Program-made: the position numbers and the translations under genes | Part shown: positions 48,205-57,307 of the stretch, piece after piece | Numbering within the stretch: position 1 is the stretch's first letter | Layout: each line of letters begins with the position of its first letter | Notes under the pieces: model-generated | Seen by the model: the letters and a program-made list of their open reading frames with translations, nothing else | The model's database searches: none | What the model was told of the DNA's origin: nothing | Assembly: GCF_030158645.1 (NCBI RefSeq) | Contig: NZ_JAOASO010000038.1 | Location: 1-64,000 of the forward strand | Length of the DNA: 64,000 nucleotides | Reading direction: 5' to 3' | Source of the DNA: Hydrogenophaga sp. | GTDB taxonomy: Bacteria; Pseudomonadota; Gammaproteobacteria; Burkholderiales; Burkholderiaceae_C

Positions 48205-49365
48205 ATGGCCAAGAAAGCTGTTTATCTTGTGGTGGCGGTAGCGGGCCTTGCCCTGGCTTCCGGGGCCGCGTGGTGGCTGCAGAACCGCGAAGCACCAGCC
48301 ACCGCCGGCGCGGCGCCTGCGAACGCGGCGCGCGGTGCCGGTGCCGGCACGCCAGGCGTCGAAGTGACCCGGGTCAAGGCGGTCCGGCTCCAGGACGATG
48401 CTCAGGCGGTGGGCACGCTGCGCTCGCGCCAGAGCGTCACGCTCAAGCCCGAGGTCAGTGGTCGCGTGGCCCGCATCGCGTTTGCGGATGGGGCACAGGT
48501 CAAGACGGGCCAGTTGCTGGTGCAACTGGACGACACCTTGCAGCGCGCAGAACTCAGCCAGGCACAGGCCCAGCTGTCGATCGCCCGTGCCAACCTCAAG
48601 CGCAACCAGGAACTGGTCGCGGAGAACTTCGTTGCCACGCGGGTGGTGGAGGAAAGCCAGGCCAACCTGCAGGTGGCCGAGGCCCAGGTGGCGCTGGCCA
48701 CGGCGCGCATGCAGCGCATGCGCATCACCGCGCCCTTCAACGGCACGGTGGGTCTGCGCAGCATCAACCTGGGCCAGTTTGTGGGCGATGGTGACGATCT
48801 GGTGAACCTGGAAGACACTTCGTTGCTCACCGTGGATTTCCGCTTGCCCGAGCGTTACCAGAGCAGCATCGCGACCGAACAGGGTGTTCAGGTGCAACTC
48901 GACGCACTGCCGGGCAAGAGCTTCGAGGCCAAGGTGCTGGCGGTGGACCCCTTGCTCGATGCCAACGGCCGTTCGATTTCCGTGCGCGCGGTGATGCCCC
49001 GGACACCCGGAGCCGATCTGCGTCCGGGCATGTTTGCGCGGGTTCTGATCGTGTTTTCGGTCAACGACGCAGCGCTGGTGGTCCCCGAGGAAGCAATGGT
49101 GCCCCAGGGCGGCAAGCAGTTTGTTTTCCTGCTCGAGGAGCAAGGTCAGGGCGATGCAAAGAAGCTGGTGTCGCGGCGGGTCGAGGTGCAGCCCGGCGTG
49201 CGCCGTGGCGCCGAGGTGCAGATTGTCAAGGGCGTGAGCGCTGGCGACACGGTGGTGGTCGCGGGTCAGCAGCGACTGCAGCGCGACGGCACCGCTGTGC
49301 GCGTGGTCAACCTGGCCCCTGCCACAGACGCCGCGCCGCAGGCTCCCAAGTCCACCACGCCCTGA
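48205..49365 (+). CDS. RND efflux periplasmic adaptor
   Basis: A 386-residue membrane-fusion protein. A signal/anchor helix (residues about 5-24) is followed by the lipoyl halves (VTLKPEVSGRVARIAFADGAQVKTGQLLVQLD and MRITAPFNGTVGLRSINLGQFV), a helical hairpin between them, a beta-barrel and the C-terminal VVPEEAMVPQGGKQFVF. It links the inner-membrane pump to an outer-membrane channel. The pump gene starts 25 bases downstream. No outer-membrane factor gene is nearby. Confidence 0.92.
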   Translation: MAKKAVYLVVAVAGLALASGAAWWLQNREAPATAGAAPANAARGAGAGTPGVEVTRVKAVRLQDDAQAVGTLRSRQSVTLKPEVSGRVARIAFADGAQVKTGQLLVQLDDTLQRAELSQAQAQLSIARANLKRNQELVAENFVATRVVEESQANLQVAEAQVALATARMQRMRITAPFNGTVGLRSINLGQFVGDGDDLVNLEDTSLLTVDFRLPERYQSSIATEQGVQVQLDALPGKSFEAKVLAVDPLLDANGRSISVRAVMPRTPGADLRPGMFARVLIVFSVNDAALVVPEEAMVPQGGKQFVFLLEEQGQGDAKKLVSRRVEVQPGVRRGAEVQIVKGVSAGDTVVVAGQQRLQRDGTAVRVVNLAPATDAAPQAPKSTTP

Positions 49366-49390
49366 CACGCCTCGAGCCACCGGAGCCCCC

Positions 49391-52300
49391 ATGCAATTGC
49401 CTGAAATTTCCATCCGGCGCCCGGTGTTCGCCACCGTGCTCTCGCTGCTGGTCCTGCTGGTGGGGCTGGTCGCATTCAACGGTCTCACGGTGCGTGAGTA
49501 CCCCCGCATCGACGAGCCCAATGTCACGGTCAGCACCACCTTTGGCGGCGCTTCCAGCGAGGTCATCGAAACGCAGGTGACCAAGGTGCTGGAGGACTCC
49601 CTGGCCGGCATCGAGGGGGTGGACATCATCACCTCGATCAGCCGCCAGGAAGAAAGCCAGATCACGGTGCGCTTCAAGCTTGAGCGCGATCCCGACTCGG
49701 CCGCGGCCGATGTGCGGGACAAGGTCAGCCGCGTGCGACAGCGCCTGCCGCAGGACGTGGACGAGCCGGTGATCGCCAAGGTGGAGGCGGATGCACAGCC
49801 TGTGATCTGGCTGGCGCTCAACTCGGATTCGATGTCGACGCTGGAGCTCAGCGATCTGGCCAACCGCATCGTCAAGCCGCGTTTGCAGACGGCCCCCGGA
49901 GCGGCCGATGTGCGCATCTTCGGCGAGCGCCGGTACTCCATGCGCGTCTGGCTCGATGCCGACCGCCTGGCCGCTTACAGCCTCACGGTGCAGGACGTGG
50001 AAGACGCCCTTCGCAGGTCCAACCTGGAAGTGCCGGCCGGTCGCATCGAGAGCGCCCAGCGCGAATTCAACGTGACGGCGGCGACCGACCTGCAGACGCC
50101 CGAGCAGTTTCGCGAGATCGGCGTGCGCACCGTCAACGGCCAGACCATCCGCATCGGCGATGTGGCCCGCGTCGAACAGGCACCCCAGGACGAACGGACA
50201 TCGGTGCGCTACAACGGGCGCGAGGCGATTTCGCTCGGTGTCATTCGACAGTCCACCGCCAACCCGCTGGACCTGTCGGCCGGCGTGCAGGACATGCTGC
50301 CGCGGATCGTGGCCGACCTGCCCGAGGGCGTGCGTGTCGAGGTGGCCAACGACAACTCGATCTTCATCGACCGATCGATCAAGGCGGTGTACACCACCAT
50401 CGCTGAAGCCGCCGTCCTGGTGGCGCTCGTGATCTTTGTCTTTCTGCGGACCTTGCGCGCTTCCATCATTCCACTGGTGACGATTCCGGTGAGCCTGATC
50501 GGCTGTTTCGCTCTGATGGCGCTGTTCGGTTTCTCCATCAACACGCTCACGCTGCTGGCGCTGGTGCTGGCCATCGGCCTGGTGGTGGACGACGCCATTG
50601 TGGTGCTGGAGAACATCTACCGGCACATCGAAGAAGGCATGGAACCGTTCGCCGCGGCGATCAAGGGCGCGCGGGAAATCGGCTTTGCGGTGGTGGCCAT
50701 GACCTTGACCCTGGCAGCGGTGTATGCGCCGCTGGCTTTCACGCCGGGGCGCACCGGGCGGCTCTTTGCCGAGTTCGCGCTGGCGCTGGCCGGCGCTGTG
50801 GTGGTCTCCGGCTTCGTCGCCCTCACGCTCTCGCCCATGATGTGTTCCAAGCTGCTCAAGCACAACCCCAAGCCGGGACGATTCGACACCTTCATGGAGC
50901 GGCGTCTCACGGCGCTCAGCAATGGTTATGAGCGTTTGCTCGGGTGGTCGCTCAAGGTGCGCTGGCTGGTGGTGGCGGTGATGCTGGTCAGCGCGGCGGG
51001 CAGCTGGTTGCTGTTGCAGGGCACGCGCCAGGAACTCGCGCCCATGGAGGACCGCGGTGTCGTGCTGGCCTCGATCAACGGTCCCGATGGCGCAACCCTG
51101 GCCTACACCCGCAAGTACGCCGAAGCCATCGAAGGCATGGGACAGAACATCCCCGAATTCGAACGCATCTTCACCATCGTGGGCAACCCCTCCGTGGCCC
51201 AGGGCAGCGTGATCATGCGCGGCAAAGCCTGGGAGGACCGCGACCGCACGACCATGGAAATCGCACGCGAACTCGCGCCCAAGATCGCGGCCTTGCCCGG
51301 TATCAGCGCCTTTCCCATCACGCCGCCATCGCTGGGCCAAGGCTTTCGCGAGCGTCCGATCAACTATGTGATCGTGACCGGCGACTCGTATGAGAACCTC
51401 GCCCGCGTGGTGCGCCAGTTCCAGGACAAGCTCGCACAGAACCCCGGCTTTGTGCAGGTGGACACCGACCTGCGGCTGAACAAGCCCGAGATCCGCATGG
51501 ATGTGGACCGCGAGCGCGCCGCCGACATGGGCGTGACGGTGGACGCCATCGCCCGCACCGTGGAAACCATGCTGGGTGGGCGCACCGTGACGCGTTACAA
51601 GCGCGACGGTGAACAGTACGACGTGATCGTGCAGACCGAGTCGTCGAACCGCAGCACGCCCGAGGACATCGATCGGCTGTTTGTGCGCGGGCGCGGTGAC
51701 GCCATGATCCCGCTGGCCTCTCTGATCACCACGCGTGAGGTCGTGGTGCCGCGCGAGCTCAACCACTTCGGGCAACGTCGCAGCGCCTCGATCACGGCCA
51801 ACCTGTCGCCCGACTATTCCATGGGCGAGGCGCTGGACTTCATGGACGCCACGGCGGCCGAACTGCTGCCCGCGGGTTACACCACCGACCTGAACGGCCA
51901 GAGCCGGGAGTTCCGAAACTCGTCGGGTTCGCTGGCGATCGTGTTCGTGCTGTCGCTGCTGTTCATTTATCTGGTGCTCGCGGCCCAGTTTGAAAGCTTC
52001 GTCGATCCCTTCATCATCATGCTCAGCGTGCCGCTGTCCATGCTGGGTGCGCTGCTGGCGCTCAAGTTCACCGGCGGCACGCTCAACGTGTTCAGCCAGA
52101 TCGGACTCATCACGCTGGTGGGCCTGATCACCAAACACGGCATCCTGATCGTGGAGTTCGCCAACCAGTTGCGCCAGCAGGGCGTGGACAAGCTGGAAGC
52201 GGTCAAGCGCTCGGCAGCCTTGCGTCTGCGTCCCATCCTCATGACCACCGGTGCCATGGTGCTGGGTGCCATTCCTTTGGCGTTGGCCACGGGTGCGGGC

Positions 52301-52468
52301 GCCGAGAGCCGCCAGCAGATCGGGTGGGTGATCGTTGGCGGCATGAGCCTGGGCACCTTGCTCACCATCTTTGTGGTGCCAACCATGTACACGCTGCTGT
52401 CGCGCACCAAGTCGCACCAGCCGCCCGTGCCTGCGGATGGCCCTGTCGAGGTGGTTCCGGCGAAGTAG
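49391..52468 (+). CDS. RND multidrug efflux pump, inner-membrane subunit
   Basis: A 1025-residue HAE-1-like resistance-nodulation-division transporter with 12 hydrophobic segments and two large periplasmic loops. N terminus IRRPVFATVLSLLVLLVGLVAF and the proton-relay Asp pair in GLVVDDAIVVLENIYRH (TM4) are typical; SVPLSMLGALLAL and GIVE-equivalent GLITKHGILIVEFANQ are in the second half. It exports drugs or other hydrophobic compounds; the substrate is not evident. Operon with the adaptor only. Converges on moeA. Confidence 0.93.
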   Translation: MQLPEISIRRPVFATVLSLLVLLVGLVAFNGLTVREYPRIDEPNVTVSTTFGGASSEVIETQVTKVLEDSLAGIEGVDIITSISRQEESQITVRFKLERDPDSAAADVRDKVSRVRQRLPQDVDEPVIAKVEADAQPVIWLALNSDSMSTLELSDLANRIVKPRLQTAPGAADVRIFGERRYSMRVWLDADRLAAYSLTVQDVEDALRRSNLEVPAGRIESAQREFNVTAATDLQTPEQFREIGVRTVNGQTIRIGDVARVEQAPQDERTSVRYNGREAISLGVIRQSTANPLDLSAGVQDMLPRIVADLPEGVRVEVANDNSIFIDRSIKAVYTTIAEAAVLVALVIFVFLRTLRASIIPLVTIPVSLIGCFALMALFGFSINTLTLLALVLAIGLVVDDAIVVLENIYRHIEEGMEPFAAAIKGAREIGFAVVAMTLTLAAVYAPLAFTPGRTGRLFAEFALALAGAVVVSGFVALTLSPMMCSKLLKHNPKPGRFDTFMERRLTALSNGYERLLGWSLKVRWLVVAVMLVSAAGSWLLLQGTRQELAPMEDRGVVLASINGPDGATLAYTRKYAEAIEGMGQNIPEFERIFTIVGNPSVAQGSVIMRGKAWEDRDRTTMEIARELAPKIAALPGISAFPITPPSLGQGFRERPINYVIVTGDSYENLARVVRQFQDKLAQNPGFVQVDTDLRLNKPEIRMDVDRERAADMGVTVDAIARTVETMLGGRTVTRYKRDGEQYDVIVQTESSNRSTPEDIDRLFVRGRGDAMIPLASLITTREVVVPRELNHFGQRRSASITANLSPDYSMGEALDFMDATAAELLPAGYTTDLNGQSREFRNSSGSLAIVFVLSLLFIYLVLAAQFESFVDPFIIMLSVPLSMLGALLALKFTGGTLNVFSQIGLITLVGLITKHGILIVEFANQLRQQGVDKLEAVKRSAALRLRPILMTTGAMVLGAIPLALATGAGAESRQQIGWVIVGGMSLGTLLTIFVVPTMYTLLSRTKSHQPPVPADGPVEVVPAK

Positions 52469-52554
52469 GACGCTTTCGTTGACGTGATGTCGGCACGACC
52501 GGTCAAGGGTGCCAACGCGCTCGCCGATGACCGGAACCACCGGCGAGAGAAAAC

Positions 52555-53832
52555 TCAGATCACCCCGGAAAACATCATCACGTCCACGCTGTCGCCAACA
52601 GCGACGTTGCCTTGCGAATGGTGCAAGACGATGAGTCCATTGGCCTCCACCATGGAGCTCAACACCCCCGACCCCTGGTTGCCGGTGATGCGAACCGTGA
52701 GCGAACCGTCGCCCGCCCGGCTCACGATCCCGCGCTGGTATTCGGTGCGTCCGGGTTTCTTGCGCAGCGGCTCCAGGCTCTTCGCCTGCAAGAGCACCGG
52801 CGACGTGGCCGCGCCACCCATGAGCCGCTGCAGGGCAGGGCGCACGAAGGCCAGGAAGGTGACCATCACGGCCACTGGATTGCCCGGCAGACCAAAGAGC
52901 AGCGACGATTTGCCGCGCTCGGTGATGCGGCCCACCGCCATCGGGCGACCTGGCCGCATGGCAATGCGCCAGAACGCCACGTCGCCCAGCTGCTTCATCA
53001 TGGCCTTGGTGTGGTCGGCCTCGCCCATGCTCACACCGCCGCTGGTGATGATCGCGTCGGCCAGCGTCGCGGCACTGCGGAAAGCGGCTTCGAGAAGTGC
53101 GGGTTCGTCACGCACCACGCCCATGTCGATCACGTCCACACCCAAACGCTTGAGCAGGCCGAAGACGGTGTAGCGGTTGCTGTCGAACACGGCGCCTTCG
53201 CGGATGGGTTCACCCAAGGTCAGGATCTCGTCGCCGGTGGAGAAGTAGGCCACCCGGATTCTGCGGAACACCGTGACGGTGGGCAGGCCCAGGCTGGCGA
53301 TCAGGCCCAGCGCGGCGGGGCCGAGCGTCTGACCCCGGCGCAGCGCCGGCTGGCCGGCCATGAGGTCTTCGCCGAGCAGCCGGCGGTTGTCGCCGGCTGC
53401 CACCACGCCGGGCGGAATCTCGACCCTGTCGCCCTCGACCTTGACGAACTCCAGCGGCACGACCGTGTCCAGCGCAGCCGGCATGATGGCACCGGTCATG
53501 ATCTTCAGGCACTGGTCGGCTTGCAAGGCGCCCGCCCACGCCTTGCCGGCAAAAGCGGTGCCCGCCACGCGCAGCTTGAGCGGCTGGCCTGGCTGGAGCA
53601 GCCGGCTGTCGAAAGCGAAACCGTCCATGGCCGAGTTGTCGTGGGGCGGCACGCTGATGGGTGAGACCACGTCCACAGCGAGCACACGGTCCAGCGCCTC
53701 GAACACCCCCACTTCCTCGGTGGCGGTCACGGGCTGCACCAGGTGGGCCAGGAACTCGTTGACCTGGTCAGCGCTCAGCGCCTGCGGGTCGTAGCCTTGC
53801 AGCTCGGCTGCGATCTGCTCGATCGTCTTCAT
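52555..53832 (-). CDS. moeA: Molybdopterin molybdenumtransferase
   Basis: Inserts molybdate into adenylated molybdopterin. The 425-residue protein shows VPPHDNSAMDGFAF, the MoCF-biosynthesis motif FSTGDEILTLGEP with SNRY, TSGGVSMGEADHTK, and FGLPGNPVAVMVTF. ATG 53832 begins MKTIEQIAAEL; the stretch upstream belongs to mobA's 3' end. It lies 4 bases after mobA, in the run moaA-mobA-moeA on the minus strand. Confidence 0.95.
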   Translation of the reverse strand: MKTIEQIAAELQGYDPQALSADQVNEFLAHLVQPVTATEEVGVFEALDRVLAVDVVSPISVPPHDNSAMDGFAFDSRLLQPGQPLKLRVAGTAFAGKAWAGALQADQCLKIMTGAIMPAALDTVVPLEFVKVEGDRVEIPPGVVAAGDNRRLLGEDLMAGQPALRRGQTLGPAALGLIASLGLPTVTVFRRIRVAYFSTGDEILTLGEPIREGAVFDSNRYTVFGLLKRLGVDVIDMGVVRDEPALLEAAFRSAATLADAIITSGGVSMGEADHTKAMMKQLGDVAFWRIAMRPGRPMAVGRITERGKSSLLFGLPGNPVAVMVTFLAFVRPALQRLMGGAATSPVLLQAKSLEPLRKKPGRTEYQRGIVSRAGDGSLTVRITGNQGSGVLSSMVEANGLIVLHHSQGNVAVGDSVDVMMFSGVI

Positions 53833-53836
53833 GGGA

Positions 53837-54460
53837 TCAGCCCTTTTCCAGCGCGTGCAGCTCGGCCAGGGTGTTGGTGTTGTGGAAGGCGCGCGGGTCG
53901 TCGCCGGGCTGGTTGAACGGCACGACCACGGTCTTGTGCTGCGCGGTCCACGCGTCGATCTTGCGGCCACCCGCCTGCGTGAAGGCGACCAGGCTCTCCA
54001 GCAGGTCCACGCGCATCAGGCAGAACACCGGCTGGGGTCGCAACTGGCCGTCTTCTTCCTGCGCGGCGGCCATGGCGATCTCGGTGCCCTCGTCATCGAA
54101 GGCCTTGGCCAGGCGCTGCGCCAGATCGAAGGGAAAGAGCGGCGTGTCGCAGGGCACGGTGAGCAGGTAGGGCGTCTCGCACCGCTCCAGCCCGGTCATG
54201 AAACCCGCCAGCGGCCCGGGGAAGTCGCTGAGTGTGTCGGGCCACACCGGCGCGCCAAATGCCTCATAGGCGGCGAGGTTGCGGTTGGCGTTGAGCATGA
54301 GATCGCCCACCAGAGTGCCTTCCTGCATCTGCAGACGCAAGACCGTGTGCAGCGCCAGCGGCGTGCCGTTGAAGTTCTGCAAGCCCTTGTCGAGCCCGCC
54401 CATGCGGGAGCCGCGGCCCCCGGCGAGCACCAGGCCCGTGATTTCGTTGGTGTGGATCAT
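53837..54460 (-). CDS. mobA: Molybdenum cofactor guanylyltransferase
   Basis: Attaches GMP to Mo-molybdopterin, making MGD for DMSO-reductase-type enzymes. The 207-residue nucleotidyltransferase has [17 protein letters not shown] at the N terminus, [20 protein letters not shown] and VPCDTPLFP. The ATG at 54460 sets the family start; codons farther up belong to the repeat region. Confidence 0.94.
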   Translation of the reverse strand: MIHTNEITGLVLAGGRGSRMGGLDKGLQNFNGTPLALHTVLRLQMQEGTLVGDLMLNANRNLAAYEAFGAPVWPDTLSDFPGPLAGFMTGLERCETPYLLTVPCDTPLFPFDLAQRLAKAFDDEGTEIAMAAAQEEDGQLRPQPVFCLMRVDLLESLVAFTQAGGRKIDAWTAQHKTVVVPFNQPGDDPRAFHNTNTLAELHALEKG

Positions 54461-54493
54461 GTTGTCGAAGAAAGAAGACCGCAGCGCAGGGCC

Positions 54494-54554
54494 GCCCCAA
54501 GCAAGGTCAGCCCCCTTGGGGGGCAGCGACCCGCGCAGCGGTGGAGCGTGGGGG
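54494..54554. repeat. Dispersed GC-rich repeat between moaA and mobA
   Basis: The gap contains CCCCAAG, the palindrome CCCCCTTGGGGG, and GCAGCG-rich sequence ending in GTGGGGG. I recall very similar units between genes in many Comamonadaceae genomes, so this is probably a family-specific intergenic repeat able to fold into a hairpin. It is the only copy I see in this window. Confidence 0.5.
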
Positions 54555-54561
54555 TCATGGT

Positions 54562-55677
54562 CTAGCCGCCGATGTAGCTCATCTCTACGCGTCGGGTTCC
54601 GGTGGAGGCGTCGGGGGGGAGACTGGCGCGCAGTTCGGAGTACCGGTCGCTGCGGCCCTGCCAGATGCCGGCGATGGCGCCGGCCAGTTGTTCGTCGGTG
54701 GCGCCGCCACGGATGATCGGGCGCAGGTCGTGGCCCTGGCTGGCGAACAGGCACAGGTAGAGCTGGCCTTCGGTGGACAGGCGCGCGCGGTTGCAGTCGC
54801 TGCAGAAGGCCTGGGTCACGCTGCTGATCACGCCGATTTCCCCAGAGCCGTCGGCATAGCCCCAGCGCTCGGCGGTCTCACCCGGCGCAGCGGCACCCAG
54901 CTGCACCAGCGGCAGTTCGCGGTGGATGCGCTGCACCACCTCGGCGCTGGGCAGCACCTCGTCCATGCGCCAGCCGTTGGTGGCGCCCACGTCCATGTAC
55001 TCGATGAAGCGCAGCACCACCTTCGTGTGCCGGAAATGCGCCGCCATCGGCAGGATTTCGTGGTCGTTGGTGCCGCGCTTGACCACCATGTTGACCTTGA
55101 TCGGCCCGAGCCCGGCGGCTTGCGCGGCCTCGATGCCTTCCAGCACATCGGCCACCGGAAAATCCACGTCGTTCATGGCGCGGAAGATGGTGTCGTCCAG
55201 GCCGTCCAGGCTCACCGTGACGCGCTGCAGGCCAGCGGCCTTCAGCGCAGCGGCCTTGCGTTTGAGCAGTGAGCCGTTGGTGGTGAGCGTGATGTCCAGC
55301 GGCTGGCCCTCGGTGGTGCGCAACGCCGCGAGCTGTTCGATCAGGATTTCGAGGTTCTTGCGCAGCAGCGGCTCACCGCCGGTGAGGCGGATCTTCTGCA
55401 CCCCGTGCGCCACGAACTGCCTGGCCACGCGGGTGATTTCTTCGAACGACAGCAACGAGCTGTGCGGCAGGTAGGCGTAGTCCTTGTCGAAGATTTCCTT
55501 GGGCATGCAGTAGCTGCAGCGGAAATTGCAGCGGTCGGTCACGCTGATGCGCAGATCGCGCAGCGGGCGGCCCAGCGCGTCGCCCAGCAGGCCGGTGGGT
55601 GCCACCGGTGTGGTGGGAATGCGCGCCACGGTGTTGATGAGGCGCTGATCGATCAGGGGGATGACACGTTCGGACAT
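54562..55677 (-). CDS. moaA: GTP 3',8-cyclase
   Basis: Radical-SAM enzyme starting molybdopterin synthesis from GTP. The 371-residue protein has the N-terminal cluster motif [18 protein letters not shown], and the C-terminal second cluster cysteines ([18 protein letters not shown]), ending in the essential GG. It lacks an SD: GATAAT is 6 bases before the ATG, suggesting a leaderless transcript. The metal-hydrolase gene ends 48 bases upstream. Confidence 0.96.
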   Translation of the reverse strand: MSERVIPLIDQRLINTVARIPTTPVAPTGLLGDALGRPLRDLRISVTDRCNFRCSYCMPKEIFDKDYAYLPHSSLLSFEEITRVARQFVAHGVQKIRLTGGEPLLRKNLEILIEQLAALRTTEGQPLDITLTTNGSLLKRKAAALKAAGLQRVTVSLDGLDDTIFRAMNDVDFPVADVLEGIEAAQAAGLGPIKVNMVVKRGTNDHEILPMAAHFRHTKVVLRFIEYMDVGATNGWRMDEVLPSAEVVQRIHRELPLVQLGAAAPGETAERWGYADGSGEIGVISSVTQAFCSDCNRARLSTEGQLYLCLFASQGHDLRPIIRGGATDEQLAGAIAGIWQGRSDRYSELRASLPPDASTGTRRVEMSYIGG

Positions 55678-55725
55678 GGGGTCATTATCGATGACACCCC
55701 ACGGGGTAGCGCTGTGGTCGTTCGC

Positions 55726-56547
55726 TCAACCCGCCCCGACGCGCGTGTACTGATCGGCATGGCTGCTGAGCCAGTTGTCCGAGAGATCGCTCGACTGCTG
55801 GTTGGGGTGGAAGTCGGGGCGGAAATAGGCGCGCCAAGGTTTGAAGCTGCTGCTCAGCAGGCCGTTGCGGCCCAGCAGGTGACGCGCCGCGCTGCGCCAC
55901 GTGGACCAGCTCCACAGTGTGCCGTCCTTGTGCAGGTTGAGCACGGTCTGGCGCAGGGCGTCGGTGAGAAAGAACACGGTGACGCGGCGCATCCACTTCA
56001 CACGCCACGCCTGGCTGCCGCCCAGGGCCTGGTAGAGGTCGAATGCTGTGCATTTGTGCTCCGACTCTTCGGCGCTGTGCCAGAGCCAGAGGTTTTTCAG
56101 TCGCGGTTCGGTGTCGTGGAACACATCGGTGTGAGAGAGCAACCATTCGGCGAACAGCGCGGTGAAGTGTTCGTTGGCCGCTGTGATGGCCAGGTGATGG
56201 CGCGGGTCGGAACCCGCCAGCAGCTTCATGCGCTCTTCGATGCGCGGCCCCCAGGTGTTCACCAGCCCGTGCTTCTCCACCTGGGCATTGAACAGGGCAT
56301 GGATGCGCCGGTGCGTGGCTTCCTGGCCCACGAAGCCTTGTACCTCGGCCCGCCACGCGGTTTGCTGCTCGGGCGGCAGACCCTTGGCGCCGTGGCGCAC
56401 CGAGTCCAGAAAGAACTGTTCACCCACCGGGAAACTCATCGACAGGGCGTTGAACCAGGCGGTGAGAAAGGCGTCGTTCGCGCACCAGTGTCGCGCCACG
56501 GGTTGTTCCAGGTCGATCAGGAGGCGGCGGACGGTGAGGGTGGTCAT
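55726..56547 (-). CDS. Predicted metal-dependent hydrolase (PF10118-type)
   Basis: A 273-residue helical protein of the uncharacterised metal-dependent hydrolase family. Likely metal ligands are in FVGQEATHRRIH, ITAANEHFTALFAEWLL and WHSAEESEHKCTAFD, the di-iron-like E/H arrangement of the family. I chose the ATG at 56547 because the conserved sequence starts there; no strong ribosome site is visible. Divergent from a TetR regulator, with an operator-like palindrome in between, so it is probably the repressed target. Physiological substrate unknown. Confidence 0.8.
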   Translation of the reverse strand: MTTLTVRRLLIDLEQPVARHWCANDAFLTAWFNALSMSFPVGEQFFLDSVRHGAKGLPPEQQTAWRAEVQGFVGQEATHRRIHALFNAQVEKHGLVNTWGPRIEERMKLLAGSDPRHHLAITAANEHFTALFAEWLLSHTDVFHDTEPRLKNLWLWHSAEESEHKCTAFDLYQALGGSQAWRVKWMRRVTVFFLTDALRQTVLNLHKDGTLWSWSTWRSAARHLLGRNGLLSSSFKPWRAYFRPDFHPNQQSSDLSDNWLSSHADQYTRVGAG

Positions 56548-56575
56548 GGTGCGGCTTTGGATGGCGTGGTCGGAG

Positions 56576-56593
56576 TGGTACGAGTCGGTACCA
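56576..56593. promoter_or_regulatory. Candidate TetR operator
   Basis: TGGTAC-GAGTCG-GTACCA is a perfect 6-bp inverted repeat with a 6-bp spacer, centred in the 108-base divergent region between the hydrolase and the TetR gene, 29 bases before the hydrolase start. Size and placement fit a TetR-family dimer site. Confidence 0.6.
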
Positions 56594-56655
56594 AAAGGCA
56601 CGATGGTGCGCGCCGAAGACCGGTCTGTCAAGCCGAGCGCCTAAGATCGCGCCAC

Positions 56656-57282
56656 ATGAAGCTGAAGCATCCACCCGGCGCTGACAACGCCTCGAACGAA
56701 CACCGTGCCCGTCTGCTGCAGGCCATGGCCAACGTGGCGGCCGCGCAAGGGTTGGCAGCCACCTCCATTGCCGCGGTGGTGGCCGAAGCCGGGGTGTCCA
56801 AGCGCACTTTCTACGAGCATTTCGCGGACAAGGATGCGTGTTTCCTCGAGCTCTACCGGGCCGCCAGCGCATCGGCCCTGCGCACGCTGCGCGACTCGGT
56901 TCAGTCGGAGCGTCCCTGGCAGGACCAGGTGGAGCACGCGCTGGGCGCCTACCTCAAGCACCTCTCGGCCGGGCCTCAACTCATCCGCATGCTGTTCGTG
57001 GAAATTCACCACCTGGGCGCCGCGGGGGCCCAGGTGCGGCGCGAGGTGATGCAGCACCTGGCCGACTTCATGCTGGAGACGATCAACACACAGGCCCCGG
57101 TGCTCACGCCCACGATGGCCATGGCCGCGGTGGGGGGCATCCACGAGCTGGTGTTGCAAGCCATCGAACGCGGCGAGGCGGCACAGCTGGACCGACTCAC
57201 GCCGAGTGCGGGGGCCGTGGTGCGCCTGCTTGCCGCCGCGCCAATGGCCGCCACCACCATCAAAAACGGCCCACCGAAGTGA
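56656..57282 (+). CDS. TetR-family transcriptional regulator
   Basis: A 208-residue regulator. The N-terminal helix-turn-helix reads LLQAMANVAAAQGLAATSIAAVVAEAGVSKRTFYEHFADKDACFLELY; the rest is a helical ligand domain with no assignable ligand. TAAGAT lies 8 bases before the ATG and there is no SD, so it may be leaderless. Likely represses the divergent hydrolase and itself. Converges on hppA with a 25-base gap. Confidence 0.9.
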   Translation: MKLKHPPGADNASNEHRARLLQAMANVAAAQGLAATSIAAVVAEAGVSKRTFYEHFADKDACFLELYRAASASALRTLRDSVQSERPWQDQVEHALGAYLKHLSAGPQLIRMLFVEIHHLGAAGAQVRREVMQHLADFMLETINTQAPVLTPTMAMAAVGGIHELVLQAIERGEAAQLDRLTPSAGAVVRLLAAAPMAATTIKNGPPK

Positions 57283-57307
57283 GCCGTCCGGGTGGTCGCG
57301 AGACCGA

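Noticed and set aside
49307-52540. 1077-residue open frame antisense to the RND pump
   Set aside because: It mirrors the real gene, is extremely rich in His, Gln, Arg and Gly, has no domain pattern, and the plus-strand frame is an unambiguous RND transporter.
55696-55707. ACCCCACGGGGT palindrome between the hydrolase and moaA genes as a terminator
   Set aside because: Only 5 bp with a 2-base loop and no T-run; too weak to call.
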